Shown piece by piece: positions 5,868 through 14,032 of a DNA stretch of 35,565 nt. Origin of the DNA: a virus. The DNA lies in the IMG/VR virus record IMGVR_UViG_3300020215_000106, positions 1-35,565 of that record; one strand, 5' to 3'. The position numbers were made by a program, and so were the translations under genes. Under the pieces are notes generated by a model. The model was not told the origin of the DNA and did no database searches. It saw nothing but the letters and a program-made list of their open reading frames with translations. Position 1 is the stretch's first letter. Each line of letters opens with the position of its first letter.

Positions 5868-6061
5868 AGAGCGGAAAAGCCGGGATGGGAATGCACAAGC
5901 ACGGTGTTTCCGGTTGCGGCCGAGGTCAGACCAAGAGTTTTGCGGTCAAGTTCGCCATGCAGAAGGCCGCCAACGAGGATTTGAAGCGAAAAGCCGCGAT
6001 CAAGAAGTTTCGCAAAGGCCGTCTTTACTCGTCTGTAAGGGAGGTATTCGACGACCAATGA
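5864..6061 (+). CDS. Small basic protein (65 aa)
   Basis: ATG overlaps the upstream stop. Very basic, Gly-rich at the N-terminus and Lys/Arg-rich helical after residue 20, suggesting nucleic-acid binding. No family recognised. Overlaps the next ATG by 4 nt. Confidence 0.55.
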   Translation: MKSGKAGMGMHKHGVSGCGRGQTKSFAVKFAMQKAANEDLKRKAAIKKFRKGRLYSSVREVFDDQ

Positions 6062-6279
6062 GGAACCGGATCGTATCGCAGACGCAGAACCAAGATGGCG
6101 AAATTCTTTCGCTGTATTTGGGGACCAAAGGCCCGCGGCATAAGCCGTCAAAGATCGTAGCCCTACTCAATCTCACTTCCGTTTCCGTCGTGTACGGAGC
6201 CATTCGCCGTTGGAAGTACCGCCCCGGCTGGTTCCACGTAGAACCCAAAACGAACCAAAACAAGCAAGCAACAAAATAG
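6058..6279 (+). CDS. Small basic protein, possibly helix-turn-helix (73 aa)
   Basis: ATG at 6058 overlaps the previous stop. Residues about 30-55 (SKIVALLNLTSVSVVYGAIRRW) could form a helix-turn-helix with a recognition helix followed by basic and Trp residues. It is the last gene before the operon terminator. The DNA-binding role is inferred from the pattern only. Confidence 0.5.
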   Translation: MRNRIVSQTQNQDGEILSLYLGTKGPRHKPSKIVALLNLTSVSVVYGAIRRWKYRPGWFHVEPKTNQNKQATK

Positions 6280-6305
6280 CGTTCTCGTAGTACACTCAAA
6301 CCATC

Positions 6306-6361
6306 GCTGGGGAGCGTATCGATCCGGTTTATGATCGAATCGCTTTCGGTTGCTCCCCAGC
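6306..6361 (+). ncRNA. Stem-closed hairpin element before the terminator
   Basis: A perfect 10-bp inverted repeat, GCTGGGGAGC (6306-6315) with GCTCCCCAGC (6352-6361), encloses a CGATC/GATCG hairpin. It sits in the untranslated end of the small-gene operon, 10 nt before the terminator. It may protect the mRNA end or be another stem-closed RNA; there is no T arm. Confidence 0.4.
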
Positions 6362-6371
6362 ATCCCGATAT

Positions 6372-6418
6372 AGCCCCTTGCGCTTTCCTTCGTGAAGGCG
6401 AGAGGGGCTTTCTTTTTC
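6372..6418 (+). terminator. Rho-independent terminator ending the small-gene operon
   Basis: AGCCCCT (6372-6378) pairs with AGGGGCT (6403-6409), with an inner CCTTC/GAAGG hairpin, followed by TTCTTTTT. It separates the early small-gene operon from the packaging genes. Confidence 0.75.
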
Positions 6419-6433
6419 AAAAGGGATTTCAAA

Positions 6434-6766
6434 ATGCCCTTTAAACCCGGAGAGAACGGTGGCGCAAAAGGGGGCGCTCGACCTGGATCTGGCCGTAAAC
6501 CGGACGCATTCAAGCGGTGGATCGCCAACCTCGTTCACTCCCCAAAGAGTCGCGCCCGCCTCAAAAAGATCCTCGAAGACGCTCAGGACGCCGAAACCCT
6601 TGTTACCGATCAGGGGGTAGAGGTTCCAGTTCGCTGCAAAGCCGACACCTACCTCCGGGCGCTCGAACTGGCATGGCACTACGCGGAAGGAAAACCTGTC
6701 GCTCGCGTCGAAGCCTCCGGACCGAACGGAACCGCCCTCAATGTCCAAATCGTGAACTATGCCTAG
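6434..6766 (+). CDS. Terminase small subunit-like protein (110 aa)
   Basis: The N-terminus (KPGENGGAKGGARPGSGRKP) is the glycine/arginine-rich start typical of many phage small terminases and associated DNA-binding proteins, followed by helices that could form the oligomer core. It lies directly before and overlaps the large terminase by 8 nt, the expected place. ATG 6434 is chosen because the upstream in-frame ATG at 6392 is inside the terminator. The role would be recognising phage DNA for packaging. At 110 residues it is shorter than many small terminases, and the similarity is limited to the N-terminus. Confidence 0.6.
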   Translation: MPFKPGENGGAKGGARPGSGRKPDAFKRWIANLVHSPKSRARLKKILEDAQDAETLVTDQGVEVPVRCKADTYLRALELAWHYAEGKPVARVEASGPNGTALNVQIVNYA

Positions 6767-8084
6767 TATCACGGTCCCCTACAACTACCAGCCGCGGCCG
6801 TACCAGCTTCCCATTCTTCGGGCCTTGGACCGGGGAATCAAGAGAATCGCTTGGGTGGCCCACAGGCGGTCCGGTAAGGACAAGACGTGCGTCAACATCG
6901 TGGCGAAAAAGATGTTGGAGCGGGTGGGGGCCTATTACTACGTCTTCCCGACGTACAACCAAGGCCGAAAGATCCTTTGGGACGGGATCGACAAGGACGG
7001 GCATCGGTTTATCGACCATTTCCCGGCAGAACTCTTGGACGGAAAGCCCAACGATACCGAAATGAAGCTCCGGTTTAAGAATGGGTCCCTTTTTCAAGTC
7101 GTCGGATCGGACAACATTGACTCGATTGTGGGCACGAACCCCGTTGGGGTCGTGTTCTCGGAGTACTCCCTGCAAGACCCCTCCGCATGGGGGTTTGTTC
7201 GGCCCATTCTCGCTGAAAATGGGGGCTGGGCAATCTTCGTCTTTACGCCTCGCGGTGAGAACCACGGCTATGACATTTACGAACTCGCGAAGAACAGCCC
7301 GGAGTGGTACTGCCAGCTTGATCGCGCCTCAGAGACGAAGACGATCCCCCAAGAGGTCCTTGACCAAGAGCGGCGGGAAATCCTGCGTCTTCAAGGGACT
7401 GACGCCCTCTATCTCCAAGAGTTCGAGTGCGATTTCACGGTTCCCATAGCCGGCGCATACTACGCCGAGTTAATCATGCGGGCCTACGCCGAGGGACGAG
7501 TGGGGCATGTTCCACACGAGTCTCGGGTCACGGTGGATACGTGGTGGGATTTGGGAATTAACGACCGGATGGCGGTCTGGTTCACGCAAAGCATCGGATC
7601 GGAAACGAGGGTAATTGATTTCTATGAGAACTCGGGCCAAGGGTTGCCGCACTACATCGGGAAGCTCCAAGAGAAGGGATACGTCTACGGGAAGCATACG
7701 GCACCGCACGATATCGAAGTGCGGGAGCTTACCAGCGGAAAGTCCCGACGAGATACGGCAGCGGCATTGGGAATCAGTTTCAACGTGGCCCCAAAACTAC
7801 CTATTCACGAGGGAATCGATTCTGTCCGTGGCCTCTTCCCTACGTGTTGGTTCGACGCGCAAAAGTGCAAAGAGGGTCTCAACGCCCTCAAGAACTACCG
7901 CAAACATTACGACGAGAAGCGAAAAACCTACCTGAACCAGCCTTACCACGATTGGTCGTCCAACGCCGCGGACGCCTTCCGGACGCTCGCCACGGGCCTT
8001 GATTTGAAGCACAGGGGCATTTCGACCTCCCGGCCGGACAAATACGCCCGGACGCGCGAAACCTTCTCTCCGGTGGTGGTGTGA
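6759..8084 (+). CDS. Terminase large subunit (441 aa)
   Basis: The DNA-packaging motor ATPase and nuclease. Walker A is AHRRSGKDKT (residues 34-43). Walker B is VGVVFSE (129-135), with the catalytic Glu. The coupling motif FTPRG is near residue 160. The RNase H-like nuclease domain follows, with Asp residues in TWWDLGIND (about 258), APHDIEV (about 313) and the C-terminal DWSSNAADAFR (about 400). Length is normal for the compact terminase branch. It overlaps the gene on each side, fixing the order small subunit, large subunit, two small proteins, portal. Confidence 0.93.
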   Translation: MPSITVPYNYQPRPYQLPILRALDRGIKRIAWVAHRRSGKDKTCVNIVAKKMLERVGAYYYVFPTYNQGRKILWDGIDKDGHRFIDHFPAELLDGKPNDTEMKLRFKNGSLFQVVGSDNIDSIVGTNPVGVVFSEYSLQDPSAWGFVRPILAENGGWAIFVFTPRGENHGYDIYELAKNSPEWYCQLDRASETKTIPQEVLDQERREILRLQGTDALYLQEFECDFTVPIAGAYYAELIMRAYAEGRVGHVPHESRVTVDTWWDLGINDRMAVWFTQSIGSETRVIDFYENSGQGLPHYIGKLQEKGYVYGKHTAPHDIEVRELTSGKSRRDTAAALGISFNVAPKLPIHEGIDSVRGLFPTCWFDAQKCKEGLNALKNYRKHYDEKRKTYLNQPYHDWSSNAADAFRTLATGLDLKHRGISTSRPDKYARTRETFSPVVV

Positions 8085-8236
8085 TGTTCTTTTACGACCA
8101 AAAAGTCGGGTGTTATCTCGGTTTGGTCAATCCTGACGCTTTTGCGGTGTTGGTAGGCCTTTCGAGGGCGGATTGCCGGACGAACTTGCGCGGGATCTTC
8201 GAACAGATGAAAGCCGAGGCCTTGGGGCTCGCATGA
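8084..8236 (+). CDS. Small hypothetical protein (50 aa)
   Basis: ATG shares one base with the terminase stop, and the end overlaps the next ATG by 4 nt. Hydrophobic N-terminal half then a charged helix. It lies between terminase and portal, a common place for small unknown phage proteins. Confidence 0.5.
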   Translation: MFFYDQKVGCYLGLVNPDAFAVLVGLSRADCRTNLRGIFEQMKAEALGLA

Positions 8237-8526
8237 GAGACGACCAGATTTACACCATGAACCAACGGCGGGCGCAGACCGAGGCGGCCCTGTACCGTCA
8301 GCTCGCCTTTTTAAACACCCGTATGGAAGCGTTTGAACAGGTGTTTTTCAGCCCGAAAGCAATGTGGCGGTCGCTCTGGGACAAGAAATGGCTCAAGGCG
8401 GAGGTTGATCGCGTTCACCTCGACTTGTTGCAGAAGCACGACGCCAAAGTGAAGGTTGCCGCAGAGAAGGCAAAGGCCGAAGCGATGAAGCCGAAACTAA
8501 CGATTGTGGGACCAAATGGCCGATAA
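8233..8526 (+). CDS. Hypothetical coiled-coil protein (97 aa)
   Basis: ATG 8233 overlaps the upstream stop. Strongly helical and charged, with a Lys/Ala-rich C-terminal coiled coil (about residues 65-85). The portal gene starts inside its end (ATG 8516). A packaging or head-assembly accessory role is possible from position only. Confidence 0.55.
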   Translation: MRDDQIYTMNQRRAQTEAALYRQLAFLNTRMEAFEQVFFSPKAMWRSLWDKKWLKAEVDRVHLDLLQKHDAKVKVAAEKAKAEAMKPKLTIVGPNGR

Positions 8527-10555
8527 AGCGACGAAACCACGCGAGAAACCCCTTACCGTCGAGAAGTCGATGAACGACTTCACGCGCGCCTACAAGGCCA
8601 AGGCGAAGCTCATCGCTCGGCAGAAAGAGGATTTCCTGTTCCGCTTGGGAAAGCAATGGGACCCCGAGAAGTTGGAGAAGCTGAAGGGCATGGGGGTCGA
8701 TCCGGTCACGGATAACCGGATTCAGCCGAACATCTTCCTTTTGACGGGCTTGGAACGTCAAAACCGCTCTGATTTCAAGGCGTTCCCGGAAGGGGAAGAG
8801 GACTCGATCAAAGCCGAGATCGCCTCCGCCCTCTTTAAGAACGCCGTCAAAATGTCCGACTTCGGGTACAAGAAATCCGAGGCCTTCGAAGACGGGGTGA
8901 CGTGCGGGGAATCGCATCTCGAACTGTACCTCGATAACACGTACAACCTTTTGAACGCGAAGCCCTGTTGGAAGAAGAGCGATTCCAGCAGCGTGTTCCC
9001 GGAACCGGGTTACAAGGAATACGACTATCGGGACGCGCGTTACGTCTACAAGCTTTCGCTCGATATGTCCGCCGAGGACCTTATCGGTCTCTTTCCCGAT
9101 AAGCGGGACGAGATTGAGGAGTTGGAAAGCGGCCGGCTGGACTTCAAAAGCATTTTGGGAAGTGAAGGGGCGCACCTCCAAGGGAAAGACTACTCGAAGA
9201 AGAGCAACGATTCCGGCGAAGAAGAGATTAACGGCTTCGATCTTTTGGAGCGGTACTACAAAAAGTGGATTGAAACCCACTACGTCGCGGACCGTCAGAC
9301 CGGGCAGATTCAGGAAGCGGAGAACAACGAAAAGGCGGAAAGCTTCGTTGCCGGCTACAAAGCAGAGATCGCGGCGGAACAAGAGCAATACGCTTTTGCC
9401 ATTCAAGAGTACGAATTAGCGCAACAGGGCGTGGTTCCGACCATGGATGGGGGCGCTCCGGTCACATCGGTTTTGCCTCCGACGCCACCGCAGAAACGCA
9501 ACCCGGATCGTTTCTTTGTTCTGACTCGCCTTGTCCCTGAGATTTGGTACTTCGCGCACGTGCCCGGCATGAAAAAGCCCTTGGCGGACGAACGCGCATG
9601 GTTCTACCCGAAGTGGAAGCAATGGCCTCTCATCCCCTATTTCGCCCATTTCTCCACCGCTCCTATCGAGGGCGAAGATAGCCATTTGTTGGTCCAAGGG
9701 ATCGTGCATGGGGTGAAGGGCGCGCAGAAGAAACACAACAGTTCCGAAACGCTAATGGGAATGCACTTAAACGGAGCGGCGAACTCAGGATGGCTCTCGG
9801 AGGAAGACGCCTGGCTGGATCCGGCGAAGGTTCAGAAGTTTGGATCCACGCCGAACGTGAATTTGGAATACAAGAAGGGAGCCCAGAAGCCGGAACGGAT
9901 CTTCCCCATGGCGCTTTCCCAGGGGCATTTCCAGTTGTCCGAATCGAGCGCCGAAGCGATCAAGGCGCAGTTGGGAATTAATGCCGATCTCCTTGCGGTT
10001 CAGGAAGGGGGCCAAGCCTCGGGACGAGCGATTGCGCTTCGCCAGCGCCAAGGCCTTCTCATGGTTCAGAAGCTGTTCGACAATCTGAGCCGGACGAGTC
10101 AGATTTGCGGGCGGTTTCTCTTGACGCAATTGGGCGAGATCTATGACACGGAAACCGCCAAAAAGGTTCTCGGAGACGCCTTCCTGACCAAAAACTTTCC
10201 TCCGCCAACACTGATCAACGAAGGAACCGGACAACCCGAACCCATGACCGACCCCCGCACCGGAGAACCCATGGCCTATGACGCTGAGATGGCCGAACTC
10301 GCCATAGCCGAAGTGTTGAGCGGAGATCTTGGACAGTACGACGTGGCGGTGGGAGAAGCGGTGGCCTCAGAGACCATGAAGCTCGCCAATGCTTCGGAAT
10401 TGTCCGAGTTGGCGGCGAAGATGCCCGGGCTCATCCCGCCGGATCTTCTCGTGGAAGAGTCGCAGTTGAATCAGGCCACGAAGAACCGAGTTTTAGGAGC
10501 AATCAAACAGGCGCAAGCAGCGGCCCAAGCGGGACCGCCTGCCCTTGCGGTTTAA
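8516..10555 (+). CDS. Portal protein, P22 type (679 aa)
   Basis: The head-tail connector through which DNA enters and leaves the capsid. Length and sequence fit the P22-type portal family: an N-terminal helical region reading DFLFRLGKQW, then NIFLLTGLERQNRSD (about residues 72-86), a central domain with RYVYKLSLD, a tail-side segment around RFLLTQLGEIYD (about 533), and a long Ala/Gln-rich C-terminal helix as in the P22 barrel. ATG 8516 is preferred over an in-frame TTG 12 nt earlier. It follows terminase as usual. Confidence 0.88.
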   Translation: MADKATKPREKPLTVEKSMNDFTRAYKAKAKLIARQKEDFLFRLGKQWDPEKLEKLKGMGVDPVTDNRIQPNIFLLTGLERQNRSDFKAFPEGEEDSIKAEIASALFKNAVKMSDFGYKKSEAFEDGVTCGESHLELYLDNTYNLLNAKPCWKKSDSSSVFPEPGYKEYDYRDARYVYKLSLDMSAEDLIGLFPDKRDEIEELESGRLDFKSILGSEGAHLQGKDYSKKSNDSGEEEINGFDLLERYYKKWIETHYVADRQTGQIQEAENNEKAESFVAGYKAEIAAEQEQYAFAIQEYELAQQGVVPTMDGGAPVTSVLPPTPPQKRNPDRFFVLTRLVPEIWYFAHVPGMKKPLADERAWFYPKWKQWPLIPYFAHFSTAPIEGEDSHLLVQGIVHGVKGAQKKHNSSETLMGMHLNGAANSGWLSEEDAWLDPAKVQKFGSTPNVNLEYKKGAQKPERIFPMALSQGHFQLSESSAEAIKAQLGINADLLAVQEGGQASGRAIALRQRQGLLMVQKLFDNLSRTSQICGRFLLTQLGEIYDTETAKKVLGDAFLTKNFPPPTLINEGTGQPEPMTDPRTGEPMAYDAEMAELAIAEVLSGDLGQYDVAVGEAVASETMKLANASELSELAAKMPGLIPPDLLVEESQLNQATKNRVLGAIKQAQAAAQAGPPALAV

Positions 10556-10564
10556 GGAGACACG

Positions 10565-10828
10565 ATGCCGAGAGGGATTCCGAACAAGAAGAAAGAAGAC
10601 GTAGCGAAGCCGATAGAAGGGGATGTGGCGGCCCCTGTTGAAGCCCAAAAAAAGGTGGAGCAACCGAAACCCGCTCCCGTTGTTCCGAAGCTGGAACCTC
10701 TCGGCCCCGGACAAGCCTATTTTGAAGCTCCGGACGGAACGATTTTGATCGGAGAGGACACGAAAAACGAGATGTGGTATCGCGGATTGAACGGCGGGAA
10801 AGGCGGATGGATCAACCGCAAGAGATAA
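10565..10828 (+). CDS. Small Lys/Pro-rich hypothetical protein (87 aa)
   Basis: AAGGAGACACG precedes the ATG. The first half is Lys/Pro/Val-rich and probably disordered; the second half (from about residue 50) has a compact Gly/Trp-containing stretch ending GGWINRKR. Small proteins of this kind often follow portal genes in metagenomic phages; function unknown. Confidence 0.6.
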   Translation: MPRGIPNKKKEDVAKPIEGDVAAPVEAQKKVEQPKPAPVVPKLEPLGPGQAYFEAPDGTILIGEDTKNEMWYRGLNGGKGGWINRKR

Positions 10829-10980
10829 GGTACCGAGCGGTTAAGTTCTGGGAATTCAATAACGTTTTCATTGAACGCCTTGCCATGAACGGCGGATTGG
10901 AAATGTCAGAGAAGATGCAACGTATCGAGGAGATTCTTTGGCTCAGAGATAAGTTGCGGGATCTTTCGAAAGAGAGTTAA
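10807..10980 (+). CDS. Small helical hypothetical protein (57 aa)
   Basis: ATG 10807 lies inside the end of the previous gene (22-nt overlap), preceded by AAAGGCGG, a usable ribosome site. Mostly helical and charged. It is the last gene before the terminator at 11058. Overlap and size make it tentative. Confidence 0.45.
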   Translation: MDQPQEIRYRAVKFWEFNNVFIERLAMNGGLEMSEKMQRIEEILWLRDKLRDLSKES

Positions 10981-11005
10981 GGACGAATTAAAACCATATT
11001 CCGGG

Positions 11006-11108
11006 AGCCGGTTAGCGCCGGCTTGAGGGCCTAAAACCCTACCGAACCCAGCACTTTTAGGGGTGCATTTTGCGGATTGGAATCCGTGAGATGCACCCCT
11101 ATTTTGTT
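11006..11108 (+). terminator. Hairpins and strong terminator before the capsid genes
   Basis: This 135-nt intergenic stretch holds AGCCGG-TTAGCG-CCGGCT (11006-11023), AGGG/CCCT (11026-11040), and then the terminator proper at 11058-11108: TAGGGGTGCAT pairs with ATGCACCCCTA around an inner CGGATT/AATCCG hairpin, followed by TTTTGTT. It insulates packaging genes from the scaffold/capsid operon. I saw no clear promoter after it. Confidence 0.7.
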
Positions 11109-11115
11109 GGGCGAA

Positions 11116-11310
11116 ATGACCATGAGCGAAGAAATGAACGAGATCAACTGGCCGAGTTTCGCGAGAAGCCCCGAGGGGCGGAACACGGGGATTTATGCGC
11201 GAGGGCACCGGGAATACAACCCGGCTTTATGCCCGGTCTGTTTTGCGCCGAAAACGATTTGCTGGAGAACGGGTGAAGAGCCCGAAGAAGAGGAGCGAAA
11301 TACGCCATGA
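11116..11310 (+). CDS. Small zinc-motif protein (64 aa)
   Basis: ATG 11116 (a second in-frame ATG is at 11122). The protein has a CPVC pair near residue 40 and a third Cys near 50, with an acidic tail. Its stop overlaps the scaffold start by 4 nt, so it is coupled to head genes. Role unknown. Confidence 0.55.
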   Translation: MTMSEEMNEINWPSFARSPEGRNTGIYARGHREYNPALCPVCFAPKTICWRTGEEPEEEERNTP

Positions 11311-12458
11311 GCGAAGAAGTGAAAGCACAAACGATTGAGATAGCGGATCCGGAAACGCCGGCGGTTCCTGACGTCAAGAAACCGTCGCGGGAGGAGCTGC
11401 GGTCCAACGGCTGGTCTGCCAAGGAACTAGAGGCCGCCGAAAAACGGGGGATGATCCCGAAGGTGGAAGAGAAGAAAGAGGCTCCGAAAGCTGAAGAGCC
11501 CAAGAAGGAAGAGGTTCAACCAGAAGCCAAAGAACCGCCGAAAGAGGAACCGAAGAAGGAGGCTCCGAAACGGAGTTCCCTTCCCGATTTCACGTTTCAG
11601 ACGCCGGAACAAGAGAAGGCGTTCCTTGACGCTTTTGGACCTGGAACCCCTCAGCGGGCGATGTACTTCCGCATGAAGAACGAGCGCCACAGCCGGCAGG
11701 CTGCGGAGTCCCGGGTTCGGGAGCTAGAAGCTCGCATTAATGCCCTCGAAAGCCAGAAACCGGAGCGACGGATTGAGGTGGACGAGAACGGGAACGAAAT
11801 CGATCCCGACGAAAAGCCTTTGACCATGAAGCAGCTACGCGAGCTTCAGCAAAAGGAAGCCGACGAGCGGGCGAAGCAGGAACAGGAACTGACGGAGAGG
11901 GCGAGAAACGTTTCCGAAGCTCAGCGCACTCAGGAAGAGTACGCGCGGGCCGTGCTTCCCGACTTCGACGATACGGTGAAACTCGCGAAAGACGTTATGC
12001 AGAACTTGGACACCCTCATTCCTGAGAAATGGAAACAGGAAAAGGTTGTCCGCCTAATCCGAGAGCTTCAAGTGTCCGCCGCGAATGCGGACAAACTCGG
12101 AGTTGACGAATACCACGCCGCCTTTATTGCCCATGAGATCGGGCAATTTCACCCGAATTACGGGAAGGCGAACGGCCAGCGGTCCGAACAGGGACCAGAG
12201 GCCGAGCCGCACAACGACGGGAAACTCGAAAGACCCGATACCAAGGCAAACGGGGGCCTCACGCCCGAACAGATGAAGCGCATGGAAGCAAACACCCAAC
12301 GCAGAGCTTCGAGCGCATCTATTCCGGGCGGCGGAGGCAAAAGAACGGTATCGGTGGACGAAATTACTCTTACCGAACTGAATCGCATGTCCTACGCGGA
12401 ACGAAGCAAGTTCCGAGAGAAGTACCCGGATCGGTACGCAAAGCTCCTGCGGGGTTAA
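11307..12458 (+). CDS. Probable scaffolding protein (383 aa)
   Basis: Lys/Glu/Pro-rich and largely disordered in residues 40-95, followed by coiled-coil helices (about 125-150 and 170-215) and a more folded C-terminal part. This composition and its place immediately before the major capsid gene are typical of phage scaffolds, which guide procapsid assembly and then leave. No family motif was seen, so the call rests on composition and position. Confidence 0.7.
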   Translation: MSEEVKAQTIEIADPETPAVPDVKKPSREELRSNGWSAKELEAAEKRGMIPKVEEKKEAPKAEEPKKEEVQPEAKEPPKEEPKKEAPKRSSLPDFTFQTPEQEKAFLDAFGPGTPQRAMYFRMKNERHSRQAAESRVRELEARINALESQKPERRIEVDENGNEIDPDEKPLTMKQLRELQQKEADERAKQEQELTERARNVSEAQRTQEEYARAVLPDFDDTVKLAKDVMQNLDTLIPEKWKQEKVVRLIRELQVSAANADKLGVDEYHAAFIAHEIGQFHPNYGKANGQRSEQGPEAEPHNDGKLERPDTKANGGLTPEQMKRMEANTQRRASSASIPGGGGKRTVSVDEITLTELNRMSYAERSKFREKYPDRYAKLLRG

Positions 12459-12479
12459 AACCACAGGAGGTTAGCCACC

Positions 12480-13613
12480 ATGGCTAACACAGTAACGATT
12501 GACGCGCTTCGTCAAGAACTCTGGTCCAAGGAGCTTCTCGACGATGTGCAGCGTGATGTGAAAAACATCATGCGGTTTATGGGCGAAGACGAGAACAACA
12601 TTGTTCAGGTCTCCCGTGAACTGAAAGAAAAGAAAGGCGATGCCGAGACGTTCGGACTTGTGGCGCGCCTCCGCGGCGACGGTGTGACGGGCGACGACGA
12701 CCTCGAAGGAAACGAAGAGAGCATGAAGTCGTTTTCCGAACAGGTTGCCATTGACCAGATCCGCAACGCGGTCCGCCTCAAAGGCAAGCTCGACGCTCAG
12801 AAGGTCGTTTACGACCAGATCAAATCGGCGCGGGAAATCCTTCGTATTTGGATGAAGGAATTCATCGCCCGCCAGATCTTCTTCAAGCTGGGCGGCGTCA
12901 CCAACACCACGCTCGTTGATACCAACGGACGGACGGTGGGTGGACGCGCTCTCTGGTCGAACACTTCCGACTTCATTCCGGACGCGGACGAGGCCTATAC
13001 GGGCACCCGTCTCCGTTACATGAATGCCGGCGGAGTGACCACGGCCTCCCTGACCACCTCGCACACCATGACCCTTGATGTGGTGACGAACGCGGTCACG
13101 ATGGCTCGCTTGGCGGATCCCAAGATCCAGCCGATCACCGGGGACGGAGAGGACTTCTATGTGATGTACCTCCATCCTCTCTCGGCTCGTGACATCCGGA
13201 AATCCAGCGATTGGAAACAGGCTCAGCAGAACGCCCGGGAACGCGCGGAATCGAATCCGCTCTTCCGTGGCGCTTTGGGCTATTGGTCTAACTGCCTCCT
13301 TCTGGAAAACGAGTTCGTGCCTTGGCTCGACGTGTCTGTGGCTGGGAACAGCTTCCGCGGCGCTGCGACGGGGACGGACTGCGCGGTGGATACCGCTCGC
13401 AACCTCCTCTGCGGACGCCAGGCCGCCCTCATGGCGGAGTGTTCGAACCCGGACGCCCTTGTGGTTGAGCAATTCGACTACAAGAACAAAGACGGCGTTG
13501 CCGCCAACTTCATCGGTGGCATTCAGAAAGCGGTCTTCGCGGCGGGTGGTTCGGCGGGGACTACGGCGGTTGAGTTCGGCGTGATCGCGGTGGATGCCGC
13601 GGCCGCTGTCTAA
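12480..13613 (+). CDS. Major capsid protein, N4-gp56 family (377 aa)
   Basis: A strong ACAGGAGG site precedes the ATG. The N-terminus (TIDALRQELWSKELLDDVQRD), a long spine helix ending in RLKGKLDAQKVVYDQ, and the closing Gly/Ala-rich strand fit the N4-gp56 (DUF4043-type) HK97-fold capsid family. Length is close to the family norm. The order scaffold, capsid, small head protein supports it. An equally long frame on the opposite strand is a mirror artefact. Confidence 0.88.
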   Translation: MANTVTIDALRQELWSKELLDDVQRDVKNIMRFMGEDENNIVQVSRELKEKKGDAETFGLVARLRGDGVTGDDDLEGNEESMKSFSEQVAIDQIRNAVRLKGKLDAQKVVYDQIKSAREILRIWMKEFIARQIFFKLGGVTNTTLVDTNGRTVGGRALWSNTSDFIPDADEAYTGTRLRYMNAGGVTTASLTTSHTMTLDVVTNAVTMARLADPKIQPITGDGEDFYVMYLHPLSARDIRKSSDWKQAQQNARERAESNPLFRGALGYWSNCLLLENEFVPWLDVSVAGNSFRGAATGTDCAVDTARNLLCGRQAALMAECSNPDALVVEQFDYKNKDGVAANFIGGIQKAVFAAGGSAGTTAVEFGVIAVDAAAAV

Positions 13614-13624
13614 GGAGAAATCAC

Positions 13625-13942
13625 ATGGCTGCATTGACACCAACTCTCGTTTACCGGGCGGATAAGGCGGCGGGTGGCATTAAGGAAAAGTGCTTTTCGT
13701 TCACTTTTCAATCTGCCTCCGACACCATCGACCTGTCCGGGTACTTCGACACGATCCTGGACGTTGTTCCTCGGATCGTCTCGGGTCAGGATGCCGACTT
13801 CCAGACGGTTCATGCGACGTTCTCCGGAACGACCGTGACCCTGGATAGCTTGGAGTCCGACGGCACCGCGGCGGACGAATTCACGTCCGTTCTCGGTCGC
13901 ATCGTTGTGACGGGTACCGACTACGGCGTCGCGAATCCTTAA
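13625..13942 (+). CDS. Small head/decoration-like protein (105 aa)
   Basis: Starts 11 nt after the capsid stop with AAGGAG upstream. Beta-rich and Thr/Ser/Asp-rich, no membrane segment. Its position right after the capsid gene suggests a decoration or head-completion protein, but I recognise no family. Confidence 0.6.
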   Translation: MAALTPTLVYRADKAAGGIKEKCFSFTFQSASDTIDLSGYFDTILDVVPRIVSGQDADFQTVHATFSGTTVTLDSLESDGTAADEFTSVLGRIVVTGTDYGVANP

Positions 13943-13956
13943 CGATTCGTGAGGTT

Positions 13957-13999
13957 AGCGGTTCATTGAAACCGCTGGCGGGGTGAGAGGCCCCGCACA
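13957..13999 (+). terminator. Two hairpins after the capsid operon, weak terminator
   Basis: AGCGGTT/AACCGCT (13957-13976) is followed by GCGGGG/CCCCGC (13978-13996) and ACATTTT. The second hairpin could terminate or attenuate transcription and keep downstream genes lower than capsid. The U tract is short. Confidence 0.5.
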
Positions 14000-14032
14000 T
14001 TTTCGAAAGACGCACCTATGAGGTGAAGAAAA

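Noticed and set aside
8393-9406. 337-codon frame on the minus strand opposite the portal gene
   Set aside because: Shadow of the portal frame; the portal has clear family features.
12471-13643. 390-codon frame on the minus strand opposite the capsid gene
   Set aside because: It mirrors the codon pattern of the capsid gene, has Arg/His-rich non-protein-like composition and no ribosome site.
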